Positions 30,406 through 42,717 of a DNA stretch of 64,000 nt are shown one piece after another. Position 1 is the stretch's first letter; every line of letters starts with the position of its first letter. This stretch comes from Angomonas deanei (lineage: Eukaryota > Euglenozoa > Kinetoplastea > Trypanosomatida > Trypanosomatidae). The stretch is taken from contig LR877158.1 in assembly GCA_903995115.1 (NCBI GenBank), positions 310,001-374,000 of the forward strand, written 5' to 3'. The notes under the pieces are model-generated. The model searched no databases. It saw only the letters and a program-made list of their open reading frames with translations, and had not been told where the DNA came from. Made by a program: the position numbers and the translations under genes.

Positions 30406-33400
30406 ATGCTAGCCAGAACACTGCTGTGCTCGGAGTGCAACACCCCCCAGGCGGAGGGTGCCGTGGACCCTAGCAATAACAGATGGTACTGTGCGAACTG
30501 TTGGGCGGCGTTCAACGCGCTCAAAGGAGCGAACCGGAAGAAACAACCGAATCACAACAACGCCCCCGGTGCGGCTTCGGACAAGAACCAAGATAGGAAT
30601 CGGAACAAAAAGAATGACACGAAGGGTAGAAATGGAAATAGGGGAGAGCAAGGCAACCGGGCACCCGTGGTCAACCCCGTGAAGGAGGAGGTGGACGCCA
30701 CGCTGCTGAAGCTGAAATCATTGTACATGTCTTGCGTGCACCAGTCCCACGACCGCAAGTACGCCACCAACACCGCCACAACCGGCTCCTCCAACTTGAT
30801 GGAGGACTTCATGACAGAAGGCGCCGCGCCGTCTTCCTCGCAGGGCAGTTTTGTGTCCTTCGCCATGCAACCGCAGCGGCCCATCTCAGTGATTGCTCAC
30901 GATGGAGAGCGGCTGTCACCGCGTGTAGGGGAGGGCGTGCAGGTGAACCCACTGGCTGGCCACGGTGCCGGGAGGAAGGGCGTGACCCTGGATGCACGAC
31001 ACTCCAGCGCGGAGGATATCGTCTCACAGATTTATGTTAGTTTTGACGAGGATATGACAAAGATTCTACTGAACGTGCTCGACCGGGTGACCGCGGCGAT
31101 CAAGTCCTCTGAACCAGGTCCGTCCCTCACGGCGGAGAAGAAGAGTTACTCGGGCAGTTCCGAGAAGTTGGATAACCTAAAACTGAACGCGATCAGTGAG
31201 ATGATAGAGACGGTGGGCGATAAGCACTACGATCTTCTCCAGTGCATCTTTGAAAAACCGCGGGAGATCTTTTTGCGCCTGCTAGAAGAGTTCTGTACCA
31301 CCGAGGAGGAGGAGGAGGCGAGGCGGAAGGCGGACCCGAGTAGTGCGCTGGAACACGTTCGGTTTGTGGCCAACACCAACAAGAAGAATTACCTGGCGTT
31401 TGACCACAACGGGAAGATCACAAATGAGAAGTGGCTGACCCACATGAACCGCCGTTTCCGTGAGTTACGCTTCACCGACAACAACGCCTCCATCATTCCC
31501 CAAAACACCATTGTCAACAAGAATGCCGATCACATGCGTATTGTGATCCCTCCGCCAGAGGTGAAGGTGCTCCGAGAGGAGGAGCGGGTGTGTGTCGCCA
31601 CGTCGATCCCGGAGTGGGCGCGCCCTGCCTTCCTCTCCATCACCCACCTGAACACCATCCAGACGAGAATATTTCAAACGGCGTTTCATTCCTCGCAGAA
31701 TATGTTGGTCTGCGCGCCGACCGGGGCGGGTAAGACGGTGTGTGCGCTGCTCGTCATGCTGCGGTGCATTAGTGAGCACTTTGAAAACGGTGTCTTTGAC
31801 CGCGACTTTAAGATTATCTTTGTCGCCCCGATGAAGGCCCTCGCACAGGAGATGGTGGAGAACTTCTCCCAGCGCCTCGCCCCTTTCATGATTCAGGTCA
31901 AGGAGCTCACCGGCGATATGCAGCTCACCAAGAAGGAGATTGCCGAAACGCAGGTGATCGTCACCACACCGGAGAAGTGGGATGTGATTACCCGCAAGCA
32001 GAGCAACGAGGAGCTCGCTGGCAAGGTGAAGCTGATCATCATGGATGAGATTCACTTGCTGAATGAGGATCGAGGGCCGGTGCTCGAGGCGATTGTGGCG
32101 CGCACCCTACGGCAGGGCGAGATGGACATGGACCGACGGGTCCGGCTGGTGGGTCTCTCCGCTACTTTACCCAACTACAAGGACGTGGCCAACTTCCTTC
32201 AGGTTGATCTCAACGAAGGGCTGAAGGTGTTCGGCCCCGAGTACCGACCGGTACCGCTGCAGCAGACCTTCATTGCGCTGCAGGAGTCCAAGGTCAAGCC
32301 GGTGGCCGGTGGGCGTGATGCCGACAAGAAGACGCAATCCAAGCGGGACAACCTGGAGCACCGACTGGATCTGAAGGCGTACGAGGAGGTGTTGGAAAAT
32401 GTGAAGGCTGGCCATCAGGTAATGGTCTTCGTCCACTCCCGTAAGCAAACCGTGGGGTTGGCCAACTTCTTTTCCGAGGAGGCGCAGCGACGCGGTCAGG
32501 AGGATGTATTCCGCTACAAGGGCAGGATGTCGGAGCAGGCACAGAAGAAGGGAAAACTATTAAAAGGAAAGGATCTGAGTCGGCTGTTCTCGGCCGGCTT
32601 TGGCGCCCACAATGCTGGGCTCATCCGGCATGATCGTAGCAGCACCGAGTCACTCTTTCGCGAAGGGTGTATTAAGGTGCTCTGCTCGACGAGTACCCTT
32701 GCTTGGGGTGTCAACCTGCCAGCCCACACCGTCATCATCCGGGGAACCCAGATGTACGACCCCAAGCGAGGTGGTTTAGTTTCCATTTCCGTGTTGGATG
32801 TGATGCAAATTTTTGGTCGTGCTGGCCGTCCCCAGTTTGACACGAGTGGTCACGGTATTATCATCTCCGACGAAAAGGAGATTTCCTACTTTCTTCGCAT
32901 CATCGCCAGCTCTCTCCCGATTGAGAGCAAGATGCAGTCCAAGCTGTGCGATCACCTTAATGCCGAGGTGAATGCCGGTACCATCTCTTCCATCCAGGAG
33001 GCCTCCTCGTGGCTGGAGTACACGTATCTCTGGCAGCGTATTCGCGTGAACCCGCTCGTGTACGGTATTAAGATCAGCAACGTCCGTCAAGACCCCGAGC
33101 TGCGCTTCGTGCGGCACGACATGATTAACACCGCCTTTGTGAATTTGGCGGTGGCTGGCATGGTCCGTTACAACCCCGACATTGGGTCCGTCGAGACCAC
33201 CGACCTCGGCAGGCTCGCCAGTCACTACTACCTGACCCACGAGACGGTCTCCATTTTTAACAACCTCATGCGCAAACCGGACGGAACGTGGATTGACACG
33301 ATCGACATGAGCGCTGCCATGAACATTGCCGCCAGCGCGAGTGAGTTCTCGCAGTTGCGGGTGCGGCAGGAGGAGCTGGACGAGCTACAAAAGTTGAACT

Positions 33401-36400
33401 CCGCCCTGCCACCCATTGTGCAGAAGTACGGGGTCTCCGGCGAAAGTGTCGATGAAACCTCCGTGCAGTGGAAGGTGGTGACGCTGCTGAAGGCGTACAT
33501 CACTGGCCTGCCGGTAGATGCCCACAGCTTGTCTTCCGACATGAACTACATTACACAGAACATTCCCCGTATTACCCGCGCGCTGTTTGAGATTGAGTTG
33601 GAGCGAGCCCACCCCCTCTCCACCTACACCTTTCTCACCCTGTGCAAGTGCATCGAGCACCGCTGTTGGGAGTTTGAGCACCCTCTGGCGCAGTTCGGGT
33701 CGTGGGTGCGAAACACAGGTATCACCGATTCGGTGTGGGACTACCTCAACAAGCTGCAACCGAGTATGTCGCTCCTGCAGGAGATGACGGCGAGGGAGAT
33801 TGGGTCGATGGTACACAATCAGCGTGCCGGAAAGGCCATCGCCGACTTGGTGCGCAGTTTTCCACTACTGGAGCTGGAGATCGATGTTCAACCGATCACG
33901 CGCACCATTCTGCGTGTGAAGGTCACCATCACCGCCGACTTCCAGTGGAGCCGTGAGCTGTCCGGCAACTCGGAGCTCTTCTGGCTAGTCGTGGAGGACC
34001 AGGACAACCACTTCATCTTCCATCACGAGTCGGTCACCATCACCCGGAAGGAGGTGGACGCTGGGGAGGCGCACGTGGTGAACCTCGCCGTCCCTATCGT
34101 GCCACAGTACGACATGTACTCCATCCGACTCTACAGTGATCGCTGGATTGGCTGCAAGGAGGATTACACCTTTTCCATCGGCCACCTGCACCTCCCCGAG
34201 GATGCGCAGATGACGACCAAGCTGCTCCCACTCGAGCCGCTGCGGCTGCACGTCCTGCCAGAGAAGTACCACGTCATGTATCAAAAGTACAAGCAGTTCA
34301 ACCCCATCCAAACCCAAATTTTCCACGCCTTCCACCACACCGACGAAAATGTGTTCTTGGGTGCCCCGACGGGTAGTGGTAAGACCATCTCGGCTGAGAT
34401 GGCGGTCCTGCGCGTGTTTGAGAAGTACCCCGGGATGAAGGTGGTCTACATTGCCCCGCTGAAGGCGCTCGTGAAGGAGCGAATGCGGGACTGGAAAGAG
34501 CGCATGGGCTGGATCGGCAGGACGGTGGTAGAGCTGTCCGGTGATACCACCCCCGATATCACGGCGCTCGCTAAGGCCGATATTCTGTGCACGACCCCCG
34601 AAAAGTGGGATGGTATCTCCCGTAACTGGCAGGTGCGTGCCTACGTGCGGGCGGTGAAGCTGGTCGTGTTCGATGAGGTGCACATGCTCGGTACCGACCG
34701 TGGTCCAGTGCTGGAGGTGATTGTCAGTCGTATGCGATACATTGGGTGGAACACCAAAGTCCCCATCCGCCTCATTGGTCTTTCCACCGCCGTCTCCAAC
34801 CCGGGCGACTTGAGCTCGTGGCTGGGGGTGGAGAAGAAGTGGGCGGTCTTCAACTTTGATGCCTCCGTCCGGCCGGTTCCCATGACGGTGCACATTGCCG
34901 GCTATCCTGGCAAGTTCTACTGCCCCCGGATGGCATCCATGAACAAACCCACGTACAACGCCATTTGCGAGAAGAGCCCGACGCAACCAGTGATCGTGTT
35001 CGTTTCTTCTCGTCGGCAGACGCGCCTGACCGCGATGGCGCTCATTGGCTTTTTGCTGATGGAAGGCAACACCGCCAAGTGGACCCACATGGACGTGGCG
35101 GAGATGGAGCGGTTCACGAGTCAGGTGGACGACCCTTACGTGAAGCACTGTCTGCAGTTCGGCGTTGGCATCCATCACGCCGGTCTGCTCGAGAGGGACC
35201 GCACGACGGTGGAGTCTTGCTTCCTCAACAACAAGATACAGATCCTGGTCGCCACGAGCACCCTCGCCTGGGGCGTGAACTTTCCTGCGCACATGGTGGT
35301 GGTGAAGGGCACCGAGTACTTTGATGCCAAGACCGGCGGGTACGTTGATTTCCCTATCACAGATGTGCTGCAGATGGTGGGTCGTGCTGGGCGCCCCCAG
35401 TTCGACACGGAGGGTGTGGCACAGGTGTTGTGCCACGAGCCGAAAAAAGGGTTTTACCGTCGGTTTCTCTACGACCCCTTCCCAGTCGAGAGTGCGCTGC
35501 ATCAACAGCTGCACGTGCATATCAACGCCGAGATTGTCTCCGGCACCATTGCCACCCGCCAAGACGCGGTCAACTACCTCACGTGGACGTATCTGTTCCG
35601 TCGTATCGCCCGCAATCCTTCCTATTATGGACTGGAAGACGGCTCCCCGAAGGCGATTACCATTTTCTTGTCTTCCCTCGTGAAGGATATCCTCGGCGAG
35701 CTGGAGCGCTACCGCTGCATTGAACCCCCGGAAACCCAGACGCCAACGGTGAGGTGGACCCCAATGTCTTGCAGTACACCGTGCTGGGTAAGATTTGCTC
35801 TTACTACTACATTTACCACCAGACGGCCGACTTCTTCGACCGCCACATCACCCCCCGCATCACCATCGCGGAGCTGCTCAAGGTGATGAGCGATGCGGAG
35901 GAGTTCAAGGAGGTCCCGGTGCGTCACAATGAAGACAAGCTGAATCTCACCCTCTCCCGCGCGATGCCTGTCCCGATCAGCGAGCAAGAGGCCGACAGCC
36001 CGAACGCCAAAACGTATCTTCTCCTACAGGCACACCTGTCTCGTGCGACACTCCCCATCACCGATTACTACACCGATCAAAAGTCTGTCATTGACAACTC
36101 CGTCCGTATCATTCAGTCGATGGTGGATGTGACGGCCAACAATGGGCACCTCTTCGCCGCCCTGCGTGCCATGACGCTGCTGCAGTGTGTGGTGCAGGCC
36201 CGCTGGTGGAACTGTGCCTCCACCCTGATGCAGCTGCCGCACGTCACGGAGGAGATGCTCCCGGAGATTGACCGTCAGTGTCACGTCAAGGAGGCGGCGG
36301 AGCTGGCCAACGCCCCGCTGGACACCCTCTTCCAGTTCCAGCGCGTGTTGGAACAAAAAGAGTTTCAGCTGGAGCCGTGGCAGGTGCAGGAGGCGATGGA

Positions 36401-36803
36401 AGGCGTGCGAGGACTGCCCTTGCTGGACATGCGAGTGGCCGTGACCCAGCGGCCCAAGGAGGACGCCGAGGATGAGGAGGAAGAGACGTCCTACGACATT
36501 ACCGTCGACGTGGAGCGCCTCTCCTACCCGCAGAAGCACGCCGTGGCGCCCCACTTTGGCAAGACCAAGGATGAACAGTACTGGCTGGTGGTTGGGCACG
36601 AGCCCACAGGGGAGTTGGTGGCGATGAAGCGCATCAACCGCATTTCCCGTCACACCACCCTGTCGCTGATCGTCGACTGGGACGAGGAGTGGGAGACGAC
36701 GGCGGAGGGGGTAGAGCTGAATGTGTACCTGGTGTGCGATGCCTATCTGGGCATGGATCAGCAAAACACGTTTGTGCTCCCCAAACCCGTTGAAGCGGTA
36801 TAA
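30406..36803 (+). CDS. ASCC3/Slh1-like double-cassette Ski2 helicase (one frame break)
   Basis: About 2,132 residues. ASCC3/Slh1 is the motor that splits collided ribosomes in ribosome quality control. Cassette 1 has CAPTGAGKT (about residues 436-444) and DEIH (547-550); cassette 2 has GAPTGSGKT (about 1319-1327) and DEVH (1423-1426). Both cassettes keep GRAGRP, STLAWGVN and HNAGL/HHAGL, so both look active. The spliceosomal helicase Brr2 has a degenerate second cassette, so Brr2 is excluded. GKFYCPRMASMNKP, VFVSSRRQTRLTA and the C-terminal Sec63 unit ending YLGMDQQ match ASCC3 closely. The N-terminus carries C8-x2-C11-x17-C29-x2-C32, a likely zinc knuckle not usual in the family. The frame shifts at 35725-35735 as if one C were missing from a C run (PPGNPDANGE in the mended sense is split over two frames). 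Stop at 36801-36803. Confidence 0.9.
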
Positions 36804-37146
36804 AAAGTTGGGAGGATAAAAATCAAAAAAGAAATACAAAATAATATTAATACTGTTGCGAACATATCTATATTTTTTTTTTTAAGAAATAATAATGAAT
36901 CAATCCCATGAGTTGATTGAAACAAGGAGGTTCTCATTTTTTTTTTTAACAATGACAATATCAATTGTGAGCCTTGTCCCATTTTTGTGTTAATTGCGAA
37001 CTATATAAAAGTAAAATCAAAATCCAAAAAAAAAAAAATTGTGTTTTCTTCTCAGGAGGTTGTAAAGTTTACGTTGCTTTGCCATTCTCTAACATTAATC
37101 CTTCTCTTTTTGCTGTTTAGATCTGATAAAGAACACCACCACATGC
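36804..37146. other. Intergenic spacer with a strong pyrimidine tract
   Basis: The spacer is AT-rich with T runs at 36871-36884 and 36938-36948 and an A run at 37025-37038. Its end has CTCTAACATTAATCCTTCTC then TTTTTGCTGTTTAG (37085-37120), a clear trans-splice acceptor for the next gene. A short overlapping ORF starts at 37143 (see findings). Confidence 0.6.
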
Positions 37147-37932
37147 ATGAAGCGCTTTCCCCCCGTTCCACCCACTGGTAGGTGTGTTCTCTCCGTTCTC
37201 CAGGGCAGTTCCCTCCCTGCTGATAAAAGAGTCAAGTACACGGAACTATCCGGTAGCCAACGGGAGGACACACGGCAGCAGGGGAGCAGCACACCGGTCA
37301 CGCTGCGTGGGAACTCCTATTACGAGTCCAGGTTCGGCGGCCACGGCGGCGAGACGAGGGTGCTGACCAAGAAGAGAGCCGCCGCTGCGTCATCCGCTAG
37401 TCCAGCAACAGCCCCCCGCCCAACCGTCTCCTTGGATCGTTTCTACAGCGGTGATATTATGATTCGGCGGGTGGACTCCCTCACCCCGCATGCGCTGCGT
37501 GGGGAAGGTGTGGTGGATGTGGCCGGCGTGGCGACTAGCTTCGTGCAGCGGGGCTCCTCCTCCCTCCTCTCCATCGACGACGTCAAGCAGAGCATGCACC
37601 TGCACGACGGGAGCGAGATACCGGAGGTGGGGAAGGGTCAGGTGAAGCAGGGGAAGCTGACAGTGCTGGCCGTCTACCCTCCTCGTCAGTATAGCAATCG
37701 GACAGACGTCACGCGGGCGGAGGTGCAGCGGGTGTTGCTCCCGGTTCAAGATTTACAGACCTTGTTTTACAATCGAAGTAAGTTTACGTTTCGATCCAAC
37801 GACGAGGCGCTGGAGTTGGCGCAAGTGATCGCGGACCGGTTTTATACCTTGACCCGACGGCAAAAGATTATGTTGATGCCGTTAGTTGAAAAAGAAGAAG
37901 TATTTGCGTTACAGGTGCGCGTGCTGGGGTGA
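37147..37932 (+). CDS. Unidentified protein, 261 residues
   Basis: The frame is open from ATG 37147 to TGA at 37930-37932. The first 90 residues are Ser/Arg/Pro/Ala-rich and probably disordered; the rest looks folded, with strands such as GKLTVLAVYPPRQY and a helical end (NDEALELAQVIADRFYTLTRRQ). No signal peptide, membrane helix or known motif was found. The first ATG after the acceptor at 37118-37120 is at 37143 in another frame and gives only 12 codons, so translation of this gene depends on the second ATG or on an acceptor further on. The next in-frame methionine is at 37457-37459 (DIMIRR), which would remove the low-complexity segment. Probably a kinetoplastid-specific gene. Confidence 0.65.
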   Translation: MKRFPPVPPTGRCVLSVLQGSSLPADKRVKYTELSGSQREDTRQQGSSTPVTLRGNSYYESRFGGHGGETRVLTKKRAAAASSASPATAPRPTVSLDRFYSGDIMIRRVDSLTPHALRGEGVVDVAGVATSFVQRGSSSLLSIDDVKQSMHLHDGSEIPEVGKGQVKQGKLTVLAVYPPRQYSNRTDVTRAEVQRVLLPVQDLQTLFYNRSKFTFRSNDEALELAQVIADRFYTLTRRQKIMLMPLVEKEEVFALQVRVLG

Positions 37933-38111
37933 CGAAAGGAACTCACCTTTTCTGTACATTACACATTAAAAAACATCTCAGAAGGTAGCGTATGAAAAAG
38001 CGGTGTCGCATCGGTTTTGCTTCTTCCCTTCTGCATACGTGCCTCACCAACTTTCTCTCTCTGTAAAAAGGATAGTTTAACAAAATTTACACTTTTACAC
38101 ACAAACAAAAG

Positions 38112-38867
38112 ATGTCTGCCAAAAACAAGTATTACAATCGCCACAGTGAGGAGGCGCGTCTGCGTGACGAGGAGCGCAAAATGACAGAAAAGGAGCGCCG
38201 CGAGAAGCAAAAGGAGGACGCCATGTGGGAAGAGAACGACAAGCAAACGTTGAAAAAGAAGGAAAAGGAAAGGGAAGAGGCCAAGAAGGAGGCGGAGCGT
38301 GCCAGACGCGAGGCGGAGAAGAAGGAGCAGCTCATTCAGGAGGAGCAGGAGATTACCAAAGGCAAGCACGCCCCGCCCAAGAAGCTCACCAAACGACAAA
38401 TGCAGGCCGACCTCGACAAGGCGCTGGAGGAGTACGAGAAGCAGCGCCAGCGGGAGCTCGCCAAGGGCGGCGTGGTGGAGATCCAGCTGCCAGAAAAGAT
38501 TAACAATAGGGAAAACGGTGTGGCCCCTCCCCCAGATGTGATCCAATCCTCTGGGTCGGCCGGGGATGCGGTGTCGGCACTCAAGAAAGGAGAGGAAGAA
38601 ATCCCAGACGACCGTCACATTGGCAAGCGCGCCCGTGTGCTGTATAAGCAATTCTTCAAGGAGAATATTCAGGCTGTGAAGGAGGAGAAGCCTGGCATGC
38701 GTCGCACACAGTACAATGACGTGCTGTGGGATATGTGGTTGAAGAGCCCGGCTAACCCTTTTGTGCAGCGCAATGAACAGCGGAACTGGGAGCGGCTGCA
38801 GGCCGAGCGGGAGTGGATCAACGGTGGCGGGTCTGACGAGGAGGATGAGGAGGAAGAAGATGCGTAA
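38112..38867 (+). CDS. CCDC124/Lso2-like ribosome-associated factor
   Basis: A 251-residue protein. It begins with a very charged helix (EERKMTEKERREKQKEDAMW, then EENDKQTLKKKEKEREEAKK). CCDC124 has the same layout, with ELEDAYWKDDDKHVMRKEQR. The block KHAPPKKLTKRQMQADLDKA corresponds to KAPRVATSSKVTRAQIEDTL, and the C-terminal globular part with DRHIGKRARVLYKQF, MRRTQYNDVLWDMWLKSPAN and NPFVQRN matches the 'MRLSQLKQLLKKEWLRSPDNPMNQR' region. Lso2/CCDC124 sits in the mRNA channel of idle ribosomes and helps them restart after starvation. An acidic tail (GGSDEEDEEEEDA) is extra. Frame intact. It is two genes downstream of the ASCC3 helicase, also a ribosome-acting protein. Confidence 0.85.
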   Translation: MSAKNKYYNRHSEEARLRDEERKMTEKERREKQKEDAMWEENDKQTLKKKEKEREEAKKEAERARREAEKKEQLIQEEQEITKGKHAPPKKLTKRQMQADLDKALEEYEKQRQRELAKGGVVEIQLPEKINNRENGVAPPPDVIQSSGSAGDAVSALKKGEEEIPDDRHIGKRARVLYKQFFKENIQAVKEEKPGMRRTQYNDVLWDMWLKSPANPFVQRNEQRNWERLQAEREWINGGGSDEEDEEEEDA

Positions 38868-39284
38868 GAGAGGTGTGTGTTTATGCGTGCTAAATGCACA
38901 GCGAGTTTTGTTTCTTCCAACTTGTTACTTCATCCGTTTGCTACTTTCAGCGACGATTTTTTTCTTTTTCTTTTTCATATTTAATATATATGCACTCACT
39001 GCAGTACGTTACACTGTGTGTTTCAACATTGTTCTTGTGGGCCATGCTTCACGATGGTGAATCCATTCTTTATCTGATTTCTCATTTCAATGATGATGTG
39101 ACTCAAAGTGCTTTTTTGTTCTTCACCCATCGGATATTTACGTCTCTCTATGCTTTCTTTTATGCACTTTTTTCCTAGAAAAGTAAGTGAAACAGAATAC
39201 TTGACAGACACAGATAGAGAACCACAACTCACACACATACACTTATAGATTTTAAAACAGCTGACAACATTGGCGTAGAACTAA
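38868..39284. other. Intergenic spacer
   Basis: This 417-base spacer has T-rich stretches (38958-38976) and, nearer the next gene, TTCTTCACCCATCGG then CTCTCTATGCTTTCTTTTATGC followed by TTTTTTCCTAG (39117-39178, read in parts), a good acceptor. Short open frames across it look accidental. No RNA gene recognised. Confidence 0.5.
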
Positions 39285-42200
39285 ATGGATTTCAAAGACC
39301 CTTTCGCCAATGATCTTCGCAACTTTAATTCAACCGTATCACAAGGACTAGGGCGACCACCGGTGGCGCGAGGTCCATCTGCTGCTGCCGCTGACACCAT
39401 GCCACTTCGCAATAGGGGCGGTGTCTCTATTTTTGGTACTTCTAACCCGAATCCATCCCCATCTCCACCACCCGCTGCTGGTCCCTCTTCCCTCTTCTCA
39501 GGGATGGGCACCAACCAACCGTCCGTAGAGGCTCTGGGGGCACTCGGCGGTCCCATTGGTAATGCACAGGCGAACCGTGGAGGAGCGCCCACGGCGGGCC
39601 GGCGTGGCGGCAGTCCTACCCCCGCACAGACCATGACGTGGCTAGACACCGGCTCTGTCCCTTTTGATATCTCTCTCACCCCGCCACCCAAGACAGCGGC
39701 ACCACCACCCGCCGCTCGTAACGCTAGTGAAAACTTTTTAGACTTTCTGGAGGATCCCACTCCCCCCCCGCGGGCGGCGGCACCGGCGGTGGCCCAGGCG
39801 GGGGCGGCCCCCCTCGTGAGGACAGCGCCGGTCGACACCGCCGCGATAGAGCGCGAGGCCAAGCGGCAGAAGGAGCTGGCGGAGAGACGGGAGCTCCTCT
39901 CCTACACTGGCGGCACTGGAGGCGGAGGAGGCCAACCTCTCACAGCGTCTGGAGACGAAGGAAATACAAGAGGAAGGGGAGCTGCTCAAACTAGAGACGA
40001 CACTGATCGAAAAACAGAATGAGTTGGACACCAAAATAAGGGAAAAGGAAACAAAATTGAACGAGACAAGAGAATACACCGCTCGCCGATTAGAGGACAT
40101 GAAGAAACGCCATGAGGAGAACAAAGCAGAATTGGTAGAGGAAATCAACCGCACGGAAAGGGAAAAGTACGCGCGACAGCTGAAACAACTCACCGACAAT
40201 TATAAAGCAACCGTCGATTCCCTCACTTCTTTACGTAGACAAAGGGCGCTGCTCATACGCGAGAATGGACTCAGCGAGCAGGGCATCCTCCTTCAACTCT
40301 CCACCGCAATGGAAAGCTCTATCAAATCCAAAAAGAAGGAAAAGAGCAGCGATAGTGAGGAACGGTCGAAAAGTGAGCAGGAGTACGAAAGCGACTTTCT
40401 TTCCGCTAGTGAGGGGCAAGAAGAAGAGAAGGAGGAAGAAGCGGAAGACGAGGAAGACAAGACCAGAGAGGTATCATTAGAGCCAGAAGAAGAGGTGGAC
40501 GCCGCGTTCGACGCTGCCTTGCAAGTCATCTTGCGGTACGTGGACGGACGCCTCACTACCGTCAGGGATGGTGTGGTGGACTACGTGCACGACTCCACGC
40601 TGGAGGCCGCCCATGAGGTACAGCTAGAACGAGCGAAGGGCTGGACGGAGGACGCGGTGCAGCGTAAAAAAGAGCTGGGCGCTTATGTCCAAGAAATGAT
40701 GAATAACTTTCTCTTCTTTTATCGCGAACGAGGAGAGCTGAAACAAAAGAACATTACCGTCCTGCGGGAAGGCATGCGACACACCGCAGAGCTCTTTCGA
40801 GAAGGGGCGAAGGAGCGGCTGGCGTCCCTTCTCACGGAGGTGACACAGAAGCTAACGTCTGCCTCCCGTGCCTTTGAATCCACCGTTAGAGAGAATGCAC
40901 TACTGCAGGAGCGAAAGGCGGCCGCGACACGGGAAGGAGACTACAGCGTGGCGGAGGCCCAACTCAGCGACATCAGACGGCGCTGCCAGACGGAGGCGAA
41001 TGTGCGCCGCACCCTATTTCAGTCGCAGATGGACACCCTTCGACAGCAGGTGGAGAAGATACGGCACAGTGGGGACTTGCTGTCACAGGAGCAGTCCAAG
41101 TCGCTGATGGAAAGATCGCTGCAGTCGGGGAGGGCGGTAGAGAAGGTGCAGACAGGACTGTCACTGCTGCAGGCCAAGGTCGAACAACACACGAACACAT
41201 TGAAGAAAGGAAATGGATTAGACTTGGTGACCCACACCGCGGCAGAGGAGCTGGCGATCCGCTCACAAGACCTCAGTCGCGCCATCGCCCTGCTGCTGGA
41301 GGAGGCCAGTCAGAAAGAAGGGGTGCTGCGACGGGACCGAGTGCGTCTGCAGACGGCACAGGAAGAGTTCCTGCACTATCTGGAGACAGGGGTGGTGGAC
41401 GCCTTGCGGGACGGACGGTTGATGCGTCAAGCGGAGGGGGCTCGCCTCGACCACCTGAGGTTAGCGTGGGAGAAGACGCACCGACACAACCTCTCGATGC
41501 CACATGTCTTTGAAGTGGAGATGCCGACGGCGGTGCCAGGCGGTAAGGCGGTGACAGGCTGCTCCACCTTCACCAGCCCGCTGGAGGCATCCCTCACCGC
41601 CCTGCTGGAGATGCTAGCGAATACGCTGAAGGAGAGGGACGAGTCTCACCGTCAGCTGCGCCGCACTCGGGACGGTCAACTCAATACCTACACCAAAGAG
41701 GTGCACCGTCTGTGTGACCAGTACCGTCAACTGCAGAAGGAGTGGCAGCGGTACGGGGAGCAGCTGGAGCAGCTCGAGGAGGCACGTGGGGGGTTGGTGA
41801 CAGAGCGTGTCCACTGCGGGGAAGAGGCGGCACGTATCGCCATCACACGGGAGGTGCTGGAAGGGAAGTCCCGCGAGCTGGACCGACGCCGGCGACAGCT
41901 GGAGCGGCAGATCCAATCGAGCGCGATGGAAAGTGAGAAGGTGCAGGCCGCCTACGATAATCAGCAGTCCTCTCTGGCGAAGGCGACGGAGGAGAGACTA
42001 CTAGAGGTGCAGCGACTGTACGCGGCGGTCCCACCGCCTGTCATCCAGAAGGAGGCACCAGCCCCGCACCGTCACCGTCCCCACCGTGCCCACGACCTCT
42101 CCCAGGAGAGTGCCACGCCCCCGCAGCCACTACCGTCGTCAAGGGTGGCACCAGACGACGGCGCTAGCAAGTCTTCTTCCTCCAAGTCCCCCATCAAGCG

Positions 42201-42462
42201 AAAGAAAACGGCCAACAACAATGCCGTCTTTCATAGTGCGGGTCGCAAGCAGACCGCACGGCGCGAGGATACGGTCAAGGTAGGTGAGTTGGAGGAGAGT
42301 GGGGTATCAGAGATGGCAACCCCGCCCTCGCAGGAGAGGAGCGGCTTCCAGTCGGAGGCGACCCCCTACCGCCACCGCGACCAGACCCTCAGCCCTTTCC
42401 GCTCCTCCACCTTCACAGAGCTGGTGAGCCTGATGGAGTCTACCATCTACACCTCGTCGTAG
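39285..42462 (+). CDS. Long coiled-coil protein, perhaps basal-body/transition-fibre FBF1-like (one frame break)
   Basis: About 1,059 residues. The N-terminus (residues 1-190) is Pro/Ala/Gly-rich and disordered with small folded-looking motifs (ENFLDFLEDPTPP). From about residue 190 to 910 the sequence is coiled coil, interrupted by an acidic stretch near 40320-40500. The tail is Ser/Pro/Arg/Lys-rich. The break lies near 39897-39912: the first frame changes from RRELL into a glycine-rich reading and stops at 40022, while the next frame (+1) continues the coiled coil as LAALEAEEANLSQRLETKE and on to 42462. This layout (disordered start, long coiled coil with conserved middle) is like FBF1, but no diagnostic motif was found. 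'Coiled-coil cytoskeletal protein' is the safe call. Confidence 0.7.
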
Positions 42463-42717
42463 TGATACAGTACTCGTTCTCGTTCACCACAGCGAAAAAC
42501 AACAATAAAATATACCTGCATAGATGATTCTTTATTTTTAGAAAAAAAGTGTAACATATCCTTTTGTTTTAAGAAATGAAACTGCTCTTCTATCGCTGTT
42601 CCTCCACCATCGAAACTTTTAGTTGGTTTCAGACTGTATACCACAAAATAAATCTCTCTCTTATTTTTTCCTTTTGTGTGCGAAGCAGTTTAGTGATTTT
42701 TAGCAATAAATAAGAAG

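Noticed and set aside
30406-36803. Spliceosomal helicase Brr2
   Set aside because: The second helicase cassette keeps all catalytic motifs and the C-terminal half matches ASCC3/Slh1 blocks, whereas Brr2 has a degenerate second cassette.
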